Below, piece after piece: positions 9,154-17,685 of a DNA stretch of 64,000 nt. A program made the position numbers and the translations under genes. The first letter of the stretch is position 1. The number at the start of each line of letters is the position of its first letter. Below the pieces are notes generated by a model. That model saw only the letters and a program-made list of their open reading frames with translations, had not been told where the DNA came from and did not search any database. Origin of the DNA: Pseudomonas sp. LBUM920. GTDB taxonomy: Bacteria; Pseudomonadota; Gammaproteobacteria; Pseudomonadales; Pseudomonadaceae. Location of the stretch: assembly GCF_003852315.1 (NCBI RefSeq), contig NZ_CP027762.1, positions 1,593,501-1,657,500 on the forward strand, in the 5' to 3' direction.

Positions 9154-10053
9154 TTAGATAGCGTTCGGCTTGGGCGCAGGCGCAGGCTGCACCGCGGTCT
9201 TGCGTCCCAGCATCACCGTCACGATCACCCCACAGGCAAACAGCCAGGTGATCGGCTCGATATGCTCACCAAAAAACAACGCCGAAAACGCGATGGTGAA
9301 GAAGATCTGCAGCAACTGGATCTGGCTGACCCGCGCGATGCCGCCCATGGCCAGCCCGGCGTACCAGGCGAAAAACCCCAGGAACTGCGAGAACAGCGAC
9401 ACGTAACCAAACGCCCACCAGGCACGCGTCGAAATTGCCCCTTGATGCTGCGCCGCCAAGTACCACACCGGGCCGATCAACACCGGCGTCGACAGCACCA
9501 GCGCCCAGCAGATGACCTGCCAGCCACCCATTTCCTTGGCCAGGCGGCCACCTTCGGCATACCCCAGGCCGCCCACGGCAATCGCGCCGAGCATCAGCAA
9601 ATCGCCTGCCTGGACACTGCCGGCACCGGTGATCAGCGCGTAACTCAACACCAATGCACTGCCCAGCGCCGCACAGGCCCAGAAGGCTTTTGACGGCCGC
9701 TCGTGGGACAGCCACGCCGCATACAGCGCCACGCACAGCGGCTGCAGGCCGTTGACCAGTGCGCCATGGGAGGCTGGCAAGGTTTGCATGGCCCAGGCCG
9801 ACAGCACCGGAAAACCGAGGATCACGCCGGCTATCACCAGGCACAGCCCGCGCACCTGGCGCCAGGTGGGCCAGCGCTCGCGGCGCCACAGCAACAGCGC
9901 CGCCGCCGGAACTGCCGCGAACAAGGCACGGCCCAGGCCGTTGAGCAACGGATGGACCTCCTGCACGACGATGCGGGTGAACGGCAAGGTGAGGCTGAAG
10001 ATGATGACGCCCAGCAGGCCGAGGGCCATGCCGGTGTTTTCGCGCGAGCTCAT
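9154..10053 (-). CDS. DMT superfamily (EamA) transporter
   Basis: 299-aa inner-membrane protein with ten predicted transmembrane helices in two EamA repeats. It starts MSSRENTGMALGLLGVIIFS and ends in a short proline/alanine-rich cytoplasmic tail. Members export amino acids or other metabolites; substrate is not predictable here. It is transcribed away from a REPIN at 10181-10281 and lies downstream of the TonB receptor gene in the same direction, but the 270-bp gap with a repeat argues against a shared transcript. Confidence 0.9.
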   Translation of the reverse strand: MSSRENTGMALGLLGVIIFSLTLPFTRIVVQEVHPLLNGLGRALFAAVPAAALLLWRRERWPTWRQVRGLCLVIAGVILGFPVLSAWAMQTLPASHGALVNGLQPLCVALYAAWLSHERPSKAFWACAALGSALVLSYALITGAGSVQAGDLLMLGAIAVGGLGYAEGGRLAKEMGGWQVICWALVLSTPVLIGPVWYLAAQHQGAISTRAWWAFGYVSLFSQFLGFFAWYAGLAMGGIARVSQIQLLQIFFTIAFSALFFGEHIEPITWLFACGVIVTVMLGRKTAVQPAPAPKPNAI

Positions 10054-10180
10054 GAGGGCGACCCGAATCTAGAGGGCTTCAAGGGATGCCCATCTAGCCA
10101 CAACCCTTGCCGATTGCTGGCCTACAGCTGGGTGCGGATTTATCCGTACAGTTTCAATCGCTCGGGTTGGCAGTGCCGCC

Positions 10181-10281
10181 GCCTTCGCCGCCTCGCCAGG
10201 GCTCGACAGCTCCCACAGAAGATCGCGAGCAAATGGAGATCCATGTGGGAGCTGTCGAGCTTTAGCGAGGCGGCGAAGGGC
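10181..10281. repeat. Long-armed REPIN (GACAGCTCCCACA / GCGAGGCGGCGAAGG type)
   Basis: The outer arms GCCTTCGCCGCCTCGC and GCGAGGCGGCGAAGGGC and the inner arms GCTCGACAGCTCCCACA and TGTGGGAGCTGTCGAGC form an almost continuous inverted repeat of about 33 bp per arm around a loop of about 30 bp. It differs in sequence from the other REP families in this window. It sits downstream of the TonB receptor and upstream of the EamA gene. Confidence 0.8.
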
Positions 10282-10327
10282 TCGCCTCGGTCGTGCAGAC
10301 AAACCCACACACCCGCAGCACCTAACC

Positions 10328-12886
10328 TTAGAAGAATCGCGTAATGCTGATCTTCGCATCGCGACCTTTGGTGTAGGCACGGTCGCCGCTCAGGGCCGGG
10401 CGGAAGTTGTTGTTGAGCAAGTTGTCCACGGTGAAATTCACCTCGGTGCCTTTCAGGTAAGCCTGTTGCGGTTTCCATTTGGCGAACAGACCCTGGGTGT
10501 TGTAGGCCTTGTTACCGTACTGGTCGTAGAACAGGTCGCCCACGCTGCTGCCCGGTCCGCCGGAATATGTATCGCTGGGCAAGCGGTCGGTGGCGCCGAT
10601 GAACTGGCCTATCCAGCCTACCTGGGCATCCCAGGCCGGAATATTGGTGCCCAGCACCAGCACCCATTTGGTCGGTGGAATGTCACGTGCCGCCACATCC
10701 GGCCCCCACGGGTTGGTGTAGGCGCCTTCGTGTTCACCTTTGGCGTAGGCGAACGACACCGAGCCGAACAGGTAGGTGGAGTTATAGAACGATTCGAGTT
10801 CAAAGCCCTTGATGGTCAGGCCGCCGATGTTGCGGTAATTGGACATCGCCCCAGGCGGGCAGGCGCTGGAAATCGTGCCGCCGTTGACGGCCTGGTTCTG
10901 GCAGCCGACGCCGGTGGCCTTGAAGATTTCGTCTTCGACTTTGTTGTGGAACAACGTGGTGCGCACTTGCAGGTTGTCGTCGTGGGCAATCAGGTTATCG
11001 AAGCTGACGACGCTGCCCACGGTGATCGACGTGATGCGCTCCGGGTCGAGGTCGACGCTGGTGGCGGTGCGGCTGCCCAGGCCTTGCACTTCATACTGCT
11101 CGTCGATGACCGGCGCGCGCCAGGTTTTGCTCCAGTTGGCGAACAGCCCCAGGTTCGGCGTGACGTTCCAGAACAACGCCAGGCGTGGCGACCAGCCGGT
11201 GTAGGTGCGGTCACTGTAGTCGTGGCCGAACGAGGGGGCCGGGTTGTTGTAGTACGGCGCATCGTTGCCTTCGCCGCGGTTGCGCACGTGGTCGTAGCGC
11301 AGGGACGGGGTGATGGTCACGTCGCCCACGGTCACTGCATCCTGGACAAAGAAGCTGTGGGTATCGACCTTGCCGTGGGGCATGAAACCCGGCTGGAAAT
11401 GCCCATAGTTATAGCGCGCCGTGTTGTAGGCAGTGCCCGGCATCCACATCTCGGTTTCGCGGATGTGCTCGCGGATCTGGCCACCCACGGTGACGGCATG
11501 CTGCAAGGGCCCGGTGTCAAACAGACTGACGTTGCGGATGTCGAGGTTTTTGTCGGTGTAGGACGTGTCCATCTTGCGCCCGCCGGTGGCCAGCTGGAAA
11601 AACGCCGTGGCGTCGCGCTCGTCGGTCTGGTCGGTGTTGGACTGGGAATATTTGACGGTCAGGTCCACCAGCGGGTTGTTCACGGGCTGGTATTCGTACT
11701 TGCCCGACCAAGTGGTGTCGACGGTGTCACGTTGGGCTAAAAAACGCTTCAACGCCCCTTCATAGCCGTAGCGATCGATGTTGGCCTGGGTCGGCGGCGT
11801 CGGGTAGCTGGCAGCAGAAAACGGTGTCCAGCGATTGCTGTGGGAACGCGAGTAGGAGAGCCCGACGCTGTGCTCTTCGGTCAAGTGGGCGTTGACCTTG
11901 AACAACTTGCCGTCCACATCCTGGGCGCTGTTGGGCAGGCGCTGCGGGTTGACCGGGTATTGGTTGTTGTCGTTGGGCAGCTTGGCAGCCACTTTCATGT
12001 CGCCGCCGTCGCGCTGGGTCAGGTAGGCCAGCGCGTCGAAACGGCCGTCGTCGGTGCGGCCATACACGGCACCGCTGTAGACCTGTTCGTGGTCGTTGCT
12101 GGAGTAGCCGTACTTGAGCATCGCGCCGCTGTTGCGACCGTCCTGGAGCAGGTCCGGGGCATCTTTGGTGGTCATGTTGACCGTGCCGCCGAAACCGCCG
12201 TTGCCGGTGAACGGTGAGTTGGGGCCTTTTTCCACCTCGATGCTTTTGATCAGCTCGGGCTCGATAAACACCGTGCCTTGCTGGTAGCGCTCAAAGCCGC
12301 TTTTGGTGGCGCCATCGACGGTCATCGGTACATCTTCGGCATCGCCGAAACCACGAATGTTGATGGTCTGGCCACCGGGTTTGAGCGAACCGCCCTGGCT
12401 CACGCCGGGCAAGGTCTGCAACAGGCTGGGAATGTTATTAGACTGATAGCGGTCGATGTCGGCCTGGCTGAGGGTGGAACGGTTGACGGTGCTTGAGTCG
12501 ACTTCGTTACCGGTGCCGATCACGCTGAGGGCGTCCAGCTGGATCGCGCTGCTGTGGGTGGTCTTGCCCTCGTCGGGGCGCACCACGTAGGTGGTGCCGA
12601 CCTTGATCAGGGTGAACTCGCCGTTTTTGAGCAGGCTGCGAATCGCCACTTCGGGGGTGAAGTCGCCATTGAGCGCGGGCGCCTGCACGTTCTTGAGCAG
12701 TGTTTCATCGAACAGCAGCTGGATTTTCGCCTGCTGCGCCACTTGGCTCAGGGACGTGGCCAGCGACTGGGCGGGCAGTTGCAGCTTGAAGGACTCGGCC
12801 TGGGCATTGAGGCTGAACACCAGGCAGGTGGCAATCAGTGTCGGTCGAAGAAACAGGTGCGAAGCGTGGCAAGGCGCGCGAAACAT
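10328..12886 (-). CDS. TonB-dependent heme/hemoprotein-type receptor with STN signalling domain
   Basis: 852-aa outer-membrane receptor. After a signal peptide (to about residue 30, SLNAQAESF) comes an STN domain (about 35-105, LPAQSLATSLSQVAQQAKI), which contacts an anti-sigma factor. The plug domain (SLLQTLPGVSQGG, IEVEKGPNSPFTGNGGFGGTVN) and a 22-strand barrel ending in Phe (ISITRFF) follow. The plug style and the barrel motif NWSKTWRAP match the hemoglobin/heme receptor family that includes HasR. The neighbouring fecI/fecR-type pair supports cell-surface signalling. No hasA hemophore or ABC exporter gene follows, so a strict HasR assignment is unproven; a siderophore ligand is possible. 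Confidence 0.88.
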   Translation of the reverse strand: MFRAPCHASHLFLRPTLIATCLVFSLNAQAESFKLQLPAQSLATSLSQVAQQAKIQLLFDETLLKNVQAPALNGDFTPEVAIRSLLKNGEFTLIKVGTTYVVRPDEGKTTHSSAIQLDALSVIGTGNEVDSSTVNRSTLSQADIDRYQSNNIPSLLQTLPGVSQGGSLKPGGQTINIRGFGDAEDVPMTVDGATKSGFERYQQGTVFIEPELIKSIEVEKGPNSPFTGNGGFGGTVNMTTKDAPDLLQDGRNSGAMLKYGYSSNDHEQVYSGAVYGRTDDGRFDALAYLTQRDGGDMKVAAKLPNDNNQYPVNPQRLPNSAQDVDGKLFKVNAHLTEEHSVGLSYSRSHSNRWTPFSAASYPTPPTQANIDRYGYEGALKRFLAQRDTVDTTWSGKYEYQPVNNPLVDLTVKYSQSNTDQTDERDATAFFQLATGGRKMDTSYTDKNLDIRNVSLFDTGPLQHAVTVGGQIREHIRETEMWMPGTAYNTARYNYGHFQPGFMPHGKVDTHSFFVQDAVTVGDVTITPSLRYDHVRNRGEGNDAPYYNNPAPSFGHDYSDRTYTGWSPRLALFWNVTPNLGLFANWSKTWRAPVIDEQYEVQGLGSRTATSVDLDPERITSITVGSVVSFDNLIAHDDNLQVRTTLFHNKVEDEIFKATGVGCQNQAVNGGTISSACPPGAMSNYRNIGGLTIKGFELESFYNSTYLFGSVSFAYAKGEHEGAYTNPWGPDVAARDIPPTKWVLVLGTNIPAWDAQVGWIGQFIGATDRLPSDTYSGGPGSSVGDLFYDQYGNKAYNTQGLFAKWKPQQAYLKGTEVNFTVDNLLNNNFRPALSGDRAYTKGRDAKISITRFF

Positions 12887-12961
12887 GAAATCCCCCGGGG
12901 TGGCTAAATAGCCAAAAAGGTGTGCGTATCAAACACAGTCGGGAGGAAGACGGGGCAGGCC

Positions 12962-13003
12962 AAAAAAACCACACATGCGAATGCAAAATATTCTCAAGTG
13001 TGG
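12962..13003 (-). terminator. Possible terminator between fecR-like gene and receptor gene
   Basis: On the minus strand, CCACAC and GTGTGG arms enclose an AT-rich loop of about 23 nt and are followed directly by seven T residues. It lies between the anti-sigma gene and the receptor gene, so the receptor may rely on its own sigma-dependent promoter. The stem is short. Confidence 0.4.
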
Positions 13004-13014
13004 CGGTGCCGGTC

Positions 13015-13983
13015 TTACTTGATGGGTTCGATTCTCACCACACCATCGGCCGAGGCCACGGTTTTCACCGGCAGCAGGGCAGGCAGTGCGTTGAGCAGGG
13101 CGTCCGGGTCATTCACATCCAGATTGCCCGAGACCTTCAGTTGCGCCACTGATTTGCTGACCTGCAGCGGTGCCTGCGGCCGATAGAGGCTCAGCTCGTC
13201 GATCAGGCTGGCCAGGTCGCGGTTGCGAAACGACAGGTGCCCGCTGCGCCAGTCCGCCACTTCTTCAGCGCTCAGGGTTTGTTGTTGCACTGTGCCCTTG
13301 GCGTAACTGTAGATGGCGCGTTGTTGAGCGCCGAGCACGCTCACCGGGCTTTTGCGGTCGGGCTCGAACGCCACCTGGCCATGGGCGACGCTCACCACCA
13401 GCTGCTGCTGGCTGCGGCGCACATCAAAACCGGTGCCGACTACCCGCACATTCGCCTCGCCGGCTTGCACGTACAGCGGCCGTTCCTTGTCGGCGGCGAC
13501 TTCGATGTAGAGCTGGCCCTTGTCCAGGTGAAGGATGCGTTGGTGGGCGCTGAAATCCACGCGCAGGCGTGTGTTGGCATTCACGTAGAGGGTGCTGCCA
13601 TCGGGCAGGTTCAGGGTGCGCATGCCTTTGGCATGAGCGGCAACCTGACTGTGATAAAGCTCGCGCGGTGCACCGATAGGTGTGGCCAGCACGGCGCACA
13701 CCAGCGCGGCCGCCGCCGCCAGGGCAGGGCGCCAGGCCGACGGCTTGCGCTTGGGCAGCGGCACCGGTTTGTTCAATTGCTGCAACTGGGCGAGGTCGGC
13801 CCACAGTTGTTCGAACTCGGCATAGGCGCGCGCATGGGCGGGTTCGGCCTGCCAGGCCGCAAAGGCCCTGCGGTCGGCGCGCCCCATGTCACTGCGGTTG
13901 CGGGCAAACCAGCTGGCGGCTTGGGCATCGATGGAGTCGCTCGCTTCGATGTCCAGCGCGTCAAGGTCGCTCAGGCGGTTCAT
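13015..13983 (-). CDS. FecR-type anti-sigma factor / transmembrane signal transducer
   Basis: 322-aa regulator that binds the adjacent ECF sigma factor and relays the receptor's signal. The start is the ATG at 13983, which overlaps the sigma gene's TGA (ATGA), giving translational coupling; the frame is open 15 codons further upstream inside the sigma gene. An N-terminal DUF4880 domain (ASWFARNRSDMGRADRRAF, WQAEPAHARAYAEFEQLW) precedes one transmembrane helix (about 95-112). The periplasmic FecR domain (LPDGSTLYVNANTRLRVDF) and a C-terminal STN-interaction region ending RIEPIK follow. The partner receptor lies directly downstream. Confidence 0.93.
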   Translation of the reverse strand: MNRLSDLDALDIEASDSIDAQAASWFARNRSDMGRADRRAFAAWQAEPAHARAYAEFEQLWADLAQLQQLNKPVPLPKRKPSAWRPALAAAAALVCAVLATPIGAPRELYHSQVAAHAKGMRTLNLPDGSTLYVNANTRLRVDFSAHQRILHLDKGQLYIEVAADKERPLYVQAGEANVRVVGTGFDVRRSQQQLVVSVAHGQVAFEPDRKSPVSVLGAQQRAIYSYAKGTVQQQTLSAEEVADWRSGHLSFRNRDLASLIDELSLYRPQAPLQVSKSVAQLKVSGNLDVNDPDALLNALPALLPVKTVASADGVVRIEPIK

Positions 13984-14519
13984 TCTGGCTGCTCCGTGCC
14001 GGGTTCGTGTTGAAGGCGTCGCTTGCAATGCAGCAGGGCCAAGGCGATGTGCTTTTCCACCATGCTGGTCGAAATGCCCATGCGCTCGGCGATCTGCGCC
14101 TGGCTCAGGCCTTCGAAGCGGTGCAGCATAAGGGCTTCTCGCCTGCGGGGCGAGAGCTCGGCGAGGACTTCTTTCAACTGTTCCAGGCGTTGCAAGCGTT
14201 GTGCGGCGGCCATGGGGTCGTTTTGCTCATCGGTGACCGGCTCGGCGTCCCTTGCGGCCGGGTCTGAGTGGACGGTCTGCCGTACCTTCTGTTTACGCCA
14301 GTGATCGCGCAGCAGATTGCGCGCCATCTGGAACAGAAACGCCCGTGGCTGCTCGACCTTGGCGCGGTCGCGGTAGTCCAGCCATTGGGTGAAGACATCC
14401 TGGGTCATGTCCGCCGCGTCGCTGGCGTTGTCCGTGCGTTTGCGCAGGAAATACAGAATGTCTGCATAAAACCCGCGAAAGGCATCGGCCGACAACGGGT
14501 CGGGCTTGGGACGAGACAT
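13980..14519 (-). CDS. ECF sigma factor, FecI type
   Basis: 179-aa sigma-70 family ECF factor. Region 2 spans about residues 15-80 (DAADMTQDVFTQWLDY, ARNLLRDHWRK). Region 4 is near the C-terminus (LAELSPRRREALMLHRFEG, then the helix-turn-helix LSQAQIAERMGISTSMVEKH). It should direct transcription of the downstream receptor gene once released by the FecR-type partner. It has a candidate Fur box about 50 bp upstream. In heme systems this gene is called hasI, but the ligand here is not proven. Confidence 0.93.
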   Translation of the reverse strand: MSRPKPDPLSADAFRGFYADILYFLRKRTDNASDAADMTQDVFTQWLDYRDRAKVEQPRAFLFQMARNLLRDHWRKQKVRQTVHSDPAARDAEPVTDEQNDPMAAAQRLQRLEQLKEVLAELSPRRREALMLHRFEGLSQAQIAERMGISTSMVEKHIALALLHCKRRLQHEPGTEQPE

Positions 14520-14567
14520 GGATATCCTTCTTGACGAAGCACGACGTAGAAAAGTCGCGAATGATAT

Positions 14568-14582
14568 CGAGAACTATTGTCA
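14568..14582 (-). promoter_or_regulatory. Candidate Fur box upstream of ECF sigma gene
   Basis: On the minus strand TGACAATAGTTCTCG matches the 7-1-7 Fur pattern TGATAATnATTATCA at 10 of 14 positions, about 50 bp upstream of the sigma-factor ATG. Fur control is the norm for FecI-type genes in Pseudomonas. The match was made by eye. Confidence 0.5.
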
Positions 14583-14629
14583 TTTGTCTCTATGTAACCG
14601 ATGCACTCAGTCAAAATGTGGGCGGGGGA

Positions 14630-15646
14630 TCAGCGCTCGACCGGCACTGACAATGCCGAATTACCCAGCGGATGCGTGCGCGCTGCAAAAAACTTCAACT
14701 CCACTCCGCTGCCCTCAAACAGCTCCGAATACCGGCGCTTCTGCTGGCGGATAAACCCGTCGCTGCGCCCCGACACCGAAATCGCCAGGGTCGTGATCCT
14801 CGCCTGGCAAAGCGCATCCACCAAGTGCTTATCCTGCGGCCCCAGGTCGTGGCCGAAAATGCACAGCGCGCCCGTATGGGTCAGCAACTGCTCATAACAG
14901 AACGACAAGTAGTCCGAACTGCGGATGGTCTTGAGCTTCTCTTCCACCTTGCCTTCGCTGACAAACAGCGGCACGTCGTCCAGGGTCTTGATCGTGTTGT
15001 TGATCGCAAAACTGCTGAGCAACGTGCTGTCGGTGGACGGCAATTTGCGCGCCGTACCATCGAGGTTACGCACCAGGTGCAGGCCGCCGTGCAGGTACAG
15101 AATGCGCGTGGCATCGGTGCGGGTGTTGCGCAGGTCGAAGCTTGAGTCGGCGCTGCGAAACAGGTCATCGATGCCCGGCGTGTGCAGGATCGCCCAGTAG
15201 TTGAGCAGGTCGTAGTTGGTGGTGAAGACGGTGGCGTAGTTGGCCAGTTCCGCGTTGATCGTCGCCAGCGTGGACGGCTGCACCAGGCGCCACGGAATGT
15301 GCACGGCGTGGATGGTATTGATCAGCGCTTCCTTGATCGCGTAGTAGCGATTACGCGGCGCCGCCGAGCTGACCGCCAGCGCCTTGTTGACCCGGCTGGT
15401 GGTTTTCAGTGCGCCCAGCGCTTGCTCGAAGCTGCGGGTTTGCAGGGCGTCGAACACACTCAGCTCGGATTGGCTGAGGGGTTTTTCTTCGACGGTGCGG
15501 GCGTTTTCAAACAGCGAGTCGTAGGCAAAGTCTTCCCAAATCACGCGGCTCGCGCCGTTACCGATCAGAATCCCACTGAAGTCGACAGCGCTGCGCAGCG
15601 CGCTCCAGTCTTCAAGGTGGGCGTCAATATCCTGGAAATCCTTCAT
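14630..15646 (-). CDS. DUF4917 protein with SIR2-like fold signatures
   Basis: 338-aa soluble protein. SIR2-type signatures occur in the expected order: GILIGNGAS (residues 25-33) like the dinucleotide-binding loop, VFTTNYDLLNYW near residue 142 with the TTNYD motif, and LYLHGGLHL near residue 176. The last third contains ALCIFGHDLGPQDKHLV, reminiscent of the G-x-S/D strand late in SIR2 folds. SIR2-like proteins bind or hydrolyse NAD, and several act in phage defence, but no DUF4917 activity is known to me. There is no obvious ribosome-binding site upstream of the ATG and no partner gene in an operon. The gene lies upstream of the iron-regulated unit with its own transcription. Confidence 0.82.
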   Translation of the reverse strand: MKDFQDIDAHLEDWSALRSAVDFSGILIGNGASRVIWEDFAYDSLFENARTVEEKPLSQSELSVFDALQTRSFEQALGALKTTSRVNKALAVSSAAPRNRYYAIKEALINTIHAVHIPWRLVQPSTLATINAELANYATVFTTNYDLLNYWAILHTPGIDDLFRSADSSFDLRNTRTDATRILYLHGGLHLVRNLDGTARKLPSTDSTLLSSFAINNTIKTLDDVPLFVSEGKVEEKLKTIRSSDYLSFCYEQLLTHTGALCIFGHDLGPQDKHLVDALCQARITTLAISVSGRSDGFIRQQKRRYSELFEGSGVELKFFAARTHPLGNSALSVPVER

Positions 15647-15769
15647 TGCGGCGGGTCTACTCGAAATCGGCTGGGTGGTGACTTTATCACGAGCCGGCGT
15701 TGATCCTGATCAAGATGCCACGGCCCACTCAGGTTGATGCTGTAGGCATAACGCCTCTGAGGATTCGCC

Positions 15770-16918
15770 ATGAGCAGCACCTTCTTCATTCCCGCCGTCA
15801 ACATCATGGGCACCGACTGCCTCGACGAAGCCATGACTGCCATCCGCAATTACGGCTTTCGCAAAGCGCTGATCGTCACCGACGCGGGCCTGGCCAAAGC
15901 GGGCGTGGCCAGCATGATCGCCGAGAAGCTGGCGATGCAGGACATCGACTCGGTGATCTACGACGGCGCCAAGCCCAACCCGAATGTGGAAAACGTCGAG
16001 AAAGGCCTGGCGCTGTTGCAGCACAGCCACTGCGATTTTGTGGTGTCCCTGGGCGGCGGTTCGCCCCATGACTGCGCCAAGGGCATTGCCTTGTGCGCCA
16101 CCAATGGCGGGCATATCGGCGACTACGAAGGCGTCGATCAATCCAGCAAGCCGCAACTGCCGCTGGTGGCCATCAACACCACCGCCGGTACTGCCAGTGA
16201 AATGACGCGTTTTTGCATCATCACCGACGAAACCCGCCACGTGAAAATGGCCATCGTCGACCGCAACGTGACGCCGCTGCTGTCGGTCAACGACCCGACG
16301 CTGATGGTCGGCATGCCCAAGGGCCTGACCGCCGCCACCGGCATGGACGCGTTGACCCACGCCATCGAGGCCTACGTGTCGACCGCCGCCACACCGATCA
16401 CCGACGCCTGCGCGATCAAGGCAATCGAGCTGATCAGCGCCAACCTGCGCCTGGCGGTACGCGACGGCAGCGACAAGGTCGCGCGGGAAAACATGGCTTA
16501 CGCGCAATTCCTAGCCGGGATGGCGTTCAACAATGCGTCCCTGGGGTTTGTGCACGCCATGGCCCATCAACTTGGCGGCCTTTACGACCTGCCCCATGGC
16601 GTGTGCAACGCGGTGTTGCTGCCCCATGTGCAAAGCTTCAACGCCAGCGTCTGCGCCAAGCGTTTGAGCGACGTGGCGCGCGCCCTGGGCGCCGACATCA
16701 AGGGGATCACGCCGGAAGAGGGCGCCCAGGCCGCGATCGCTGCCATCCGTGCGTTGGCCCAGGAGGTTGAGATCCCGGCCGGCTTGCGCGAGCTGGGGGC
16801 CAAGCTGCAAGACATTCCGTTGCTGGCCACCAATGCGTTGAAGGACGCCTGTGGGCTGACCAACCCGCGCCGCGCCGATCAGCGCCAGATCGAGGAGATT
16901 TTCCGCAGCGCGTTCTAA
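15770..16918 (+). CDS. yiaY: Iron-containing alcohol dehydrogenase
   Basis: 382-aa group III metal-dependent alcohol dehydrogenase, the length of E. coli YiaY (383). The NAD(P)-binding segment is VSLGGGSPHDCAKG (about residue 93). Iron ligands are an Asp and His in TGMDALTHAIEAY and two His in GFVHAMAHQLGGLYDLPHG. The family reduces aldehydes or oxidises short alcohols with NAD. Other close relatives (ErcA, AdhB, 1,3-propanediol dehydrogenase) cannot be excluded by eye. It has its own promoter region after the divergent DUF4917 gene, and the next gene starts 92 bp downstream past a small inverted repeat of GCGGCAAGC. Confidence 0.88.
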   Translation: MSSTFFIPAVNIMGTDCLDEAMTAIRNYGFRKALIVTDAGLAKAGVASMIAEKLAMQDIDSVIYDGAKPNPNVENVEKGLALLQHSHCDFVVSLGGGSPHDCAKGIALCATNGGHIGDYEGVDQSSKPQLPLVAINTTAGTASEMTRFCIITDETRHVKMAIVDRNVTPLLSVNDPTLMVGMPKGLTAATGMDALTHAIEAYVSTAATPITDACAIKAIELISANLRLAVRDGSDKVARENMAYAQFLAGMAFNNASLGFVHAMAHQLGGLYDLPHGVCNAVLLPHVQSFNASVCAKRLSDVARALGADIKGITPEEGAQAAIAAIRALAQEVEIPAGLRELGAKLQDIPLLATNALKDACGLTNPRRADQRQIEEIFRSAF

Positions 16919-17010
16919 AGAGGGCGGTCGCACGCGGCAAGCGATAAGCTACAGGCTCAACTGCATTCAACTTGAGCACGAAGCTTGCGGCTTGCCGCTG
17001 AGGTCCCCCC

Positions 17011-17685
17011 ATGAGAGTTCTGTTATTCGGCGCCACCGGCATGGTCGGCCAAGGCGTGCTGCGCGAGTGCCTGCTGGCCGCAGATGTGCAGGAAATCGTC
17101 GCCGTCGGCCGCACGCCCTTGACCCAGGAACATGGCAAGCTGCATCAGGTGCTGCACAGCGACATGCTGGATTTCCAGCCGCTGGAAAACTTGCTGCAGG
17201 GCTTTGATGCGTGTTTCTTCTGCCTCGGCGTTTCGTCGGCGGGCATGAATGAAACCAAGTACACCCACCTCACTTATGACCTGACGTTGGTCGCCGCCAG
17301 TACCCTGGCGCGGCTCAATCCGCAGATGACCTTTATCTACGTGTCCGGTGCCGGCACCGACAGCTCCGAAGCGGGCAAGTCGATGTGGGCGCGGGTCAAG
17401 GGCAAGACCGAAAACGCTTTGCTGCGCTTGCCGTTCAAGGCGGTGTACCTGTTTCGGCCGGGGGTGATCCAGCCGCTGCATGGCGTGCGTTCGAAAACGC
17501 CGTTGTACCAATCCTTTTATTCCGTGCTCGGGCCGCTGCTCACGTTTGTGCGCCGGGTCAAGCCCGCCTGGGTAGTGAGCACCGAGACCGTCGGCCAGGC
17601 CATGTTGGCGGCCGTGCGCCATGGCGCGCCGCACGCGGTGGTGGAGCAGGGCGAGATCAATCGCCTGGCTGCCGAGCGTCACTGA
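17011..17685 (+). CDS. NAD(P)-binding Rossmann protein, atypical SDR (HTATIP2/YbjT-like)
   Basis: 224-aa protein with an N-terminal dinucleotide-binding motif (MRVLLFGATGMVGQGVLRE) and the SDR-like segments CFFCLGVSS and FIYVSGAGTDSSE. The catalytic YxxxK of classical SDRs is not clear, fitting the NmrA/HTATIP2-type group that may bind rather than turn over cofactor. It overlaps the next LysR gene by one base (TGATG), so the two are translationally coupled, which is unusual for a LysR regulator. Confidence 0.85.
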   Translation: MRVLLFGATGMVGQGVLRECLLAADVQEIVAVGRTPLTQEHGKLHQVLHSDMLDFQPLENLLQGFDACFFCLGVSSAGMNETKYTHLTYDLTLVAASTLARLNPQMTFIYVSGAGTDSSEAGKSMWARVKGKTENALLRLPFKAVYLFRPGVIQPLHGVRSKTPLYQSFYSVLGPLLTFVRRVKPAWVVSTETVGQAMLAAVRHGAPHAVVEQGEINRLAAERH

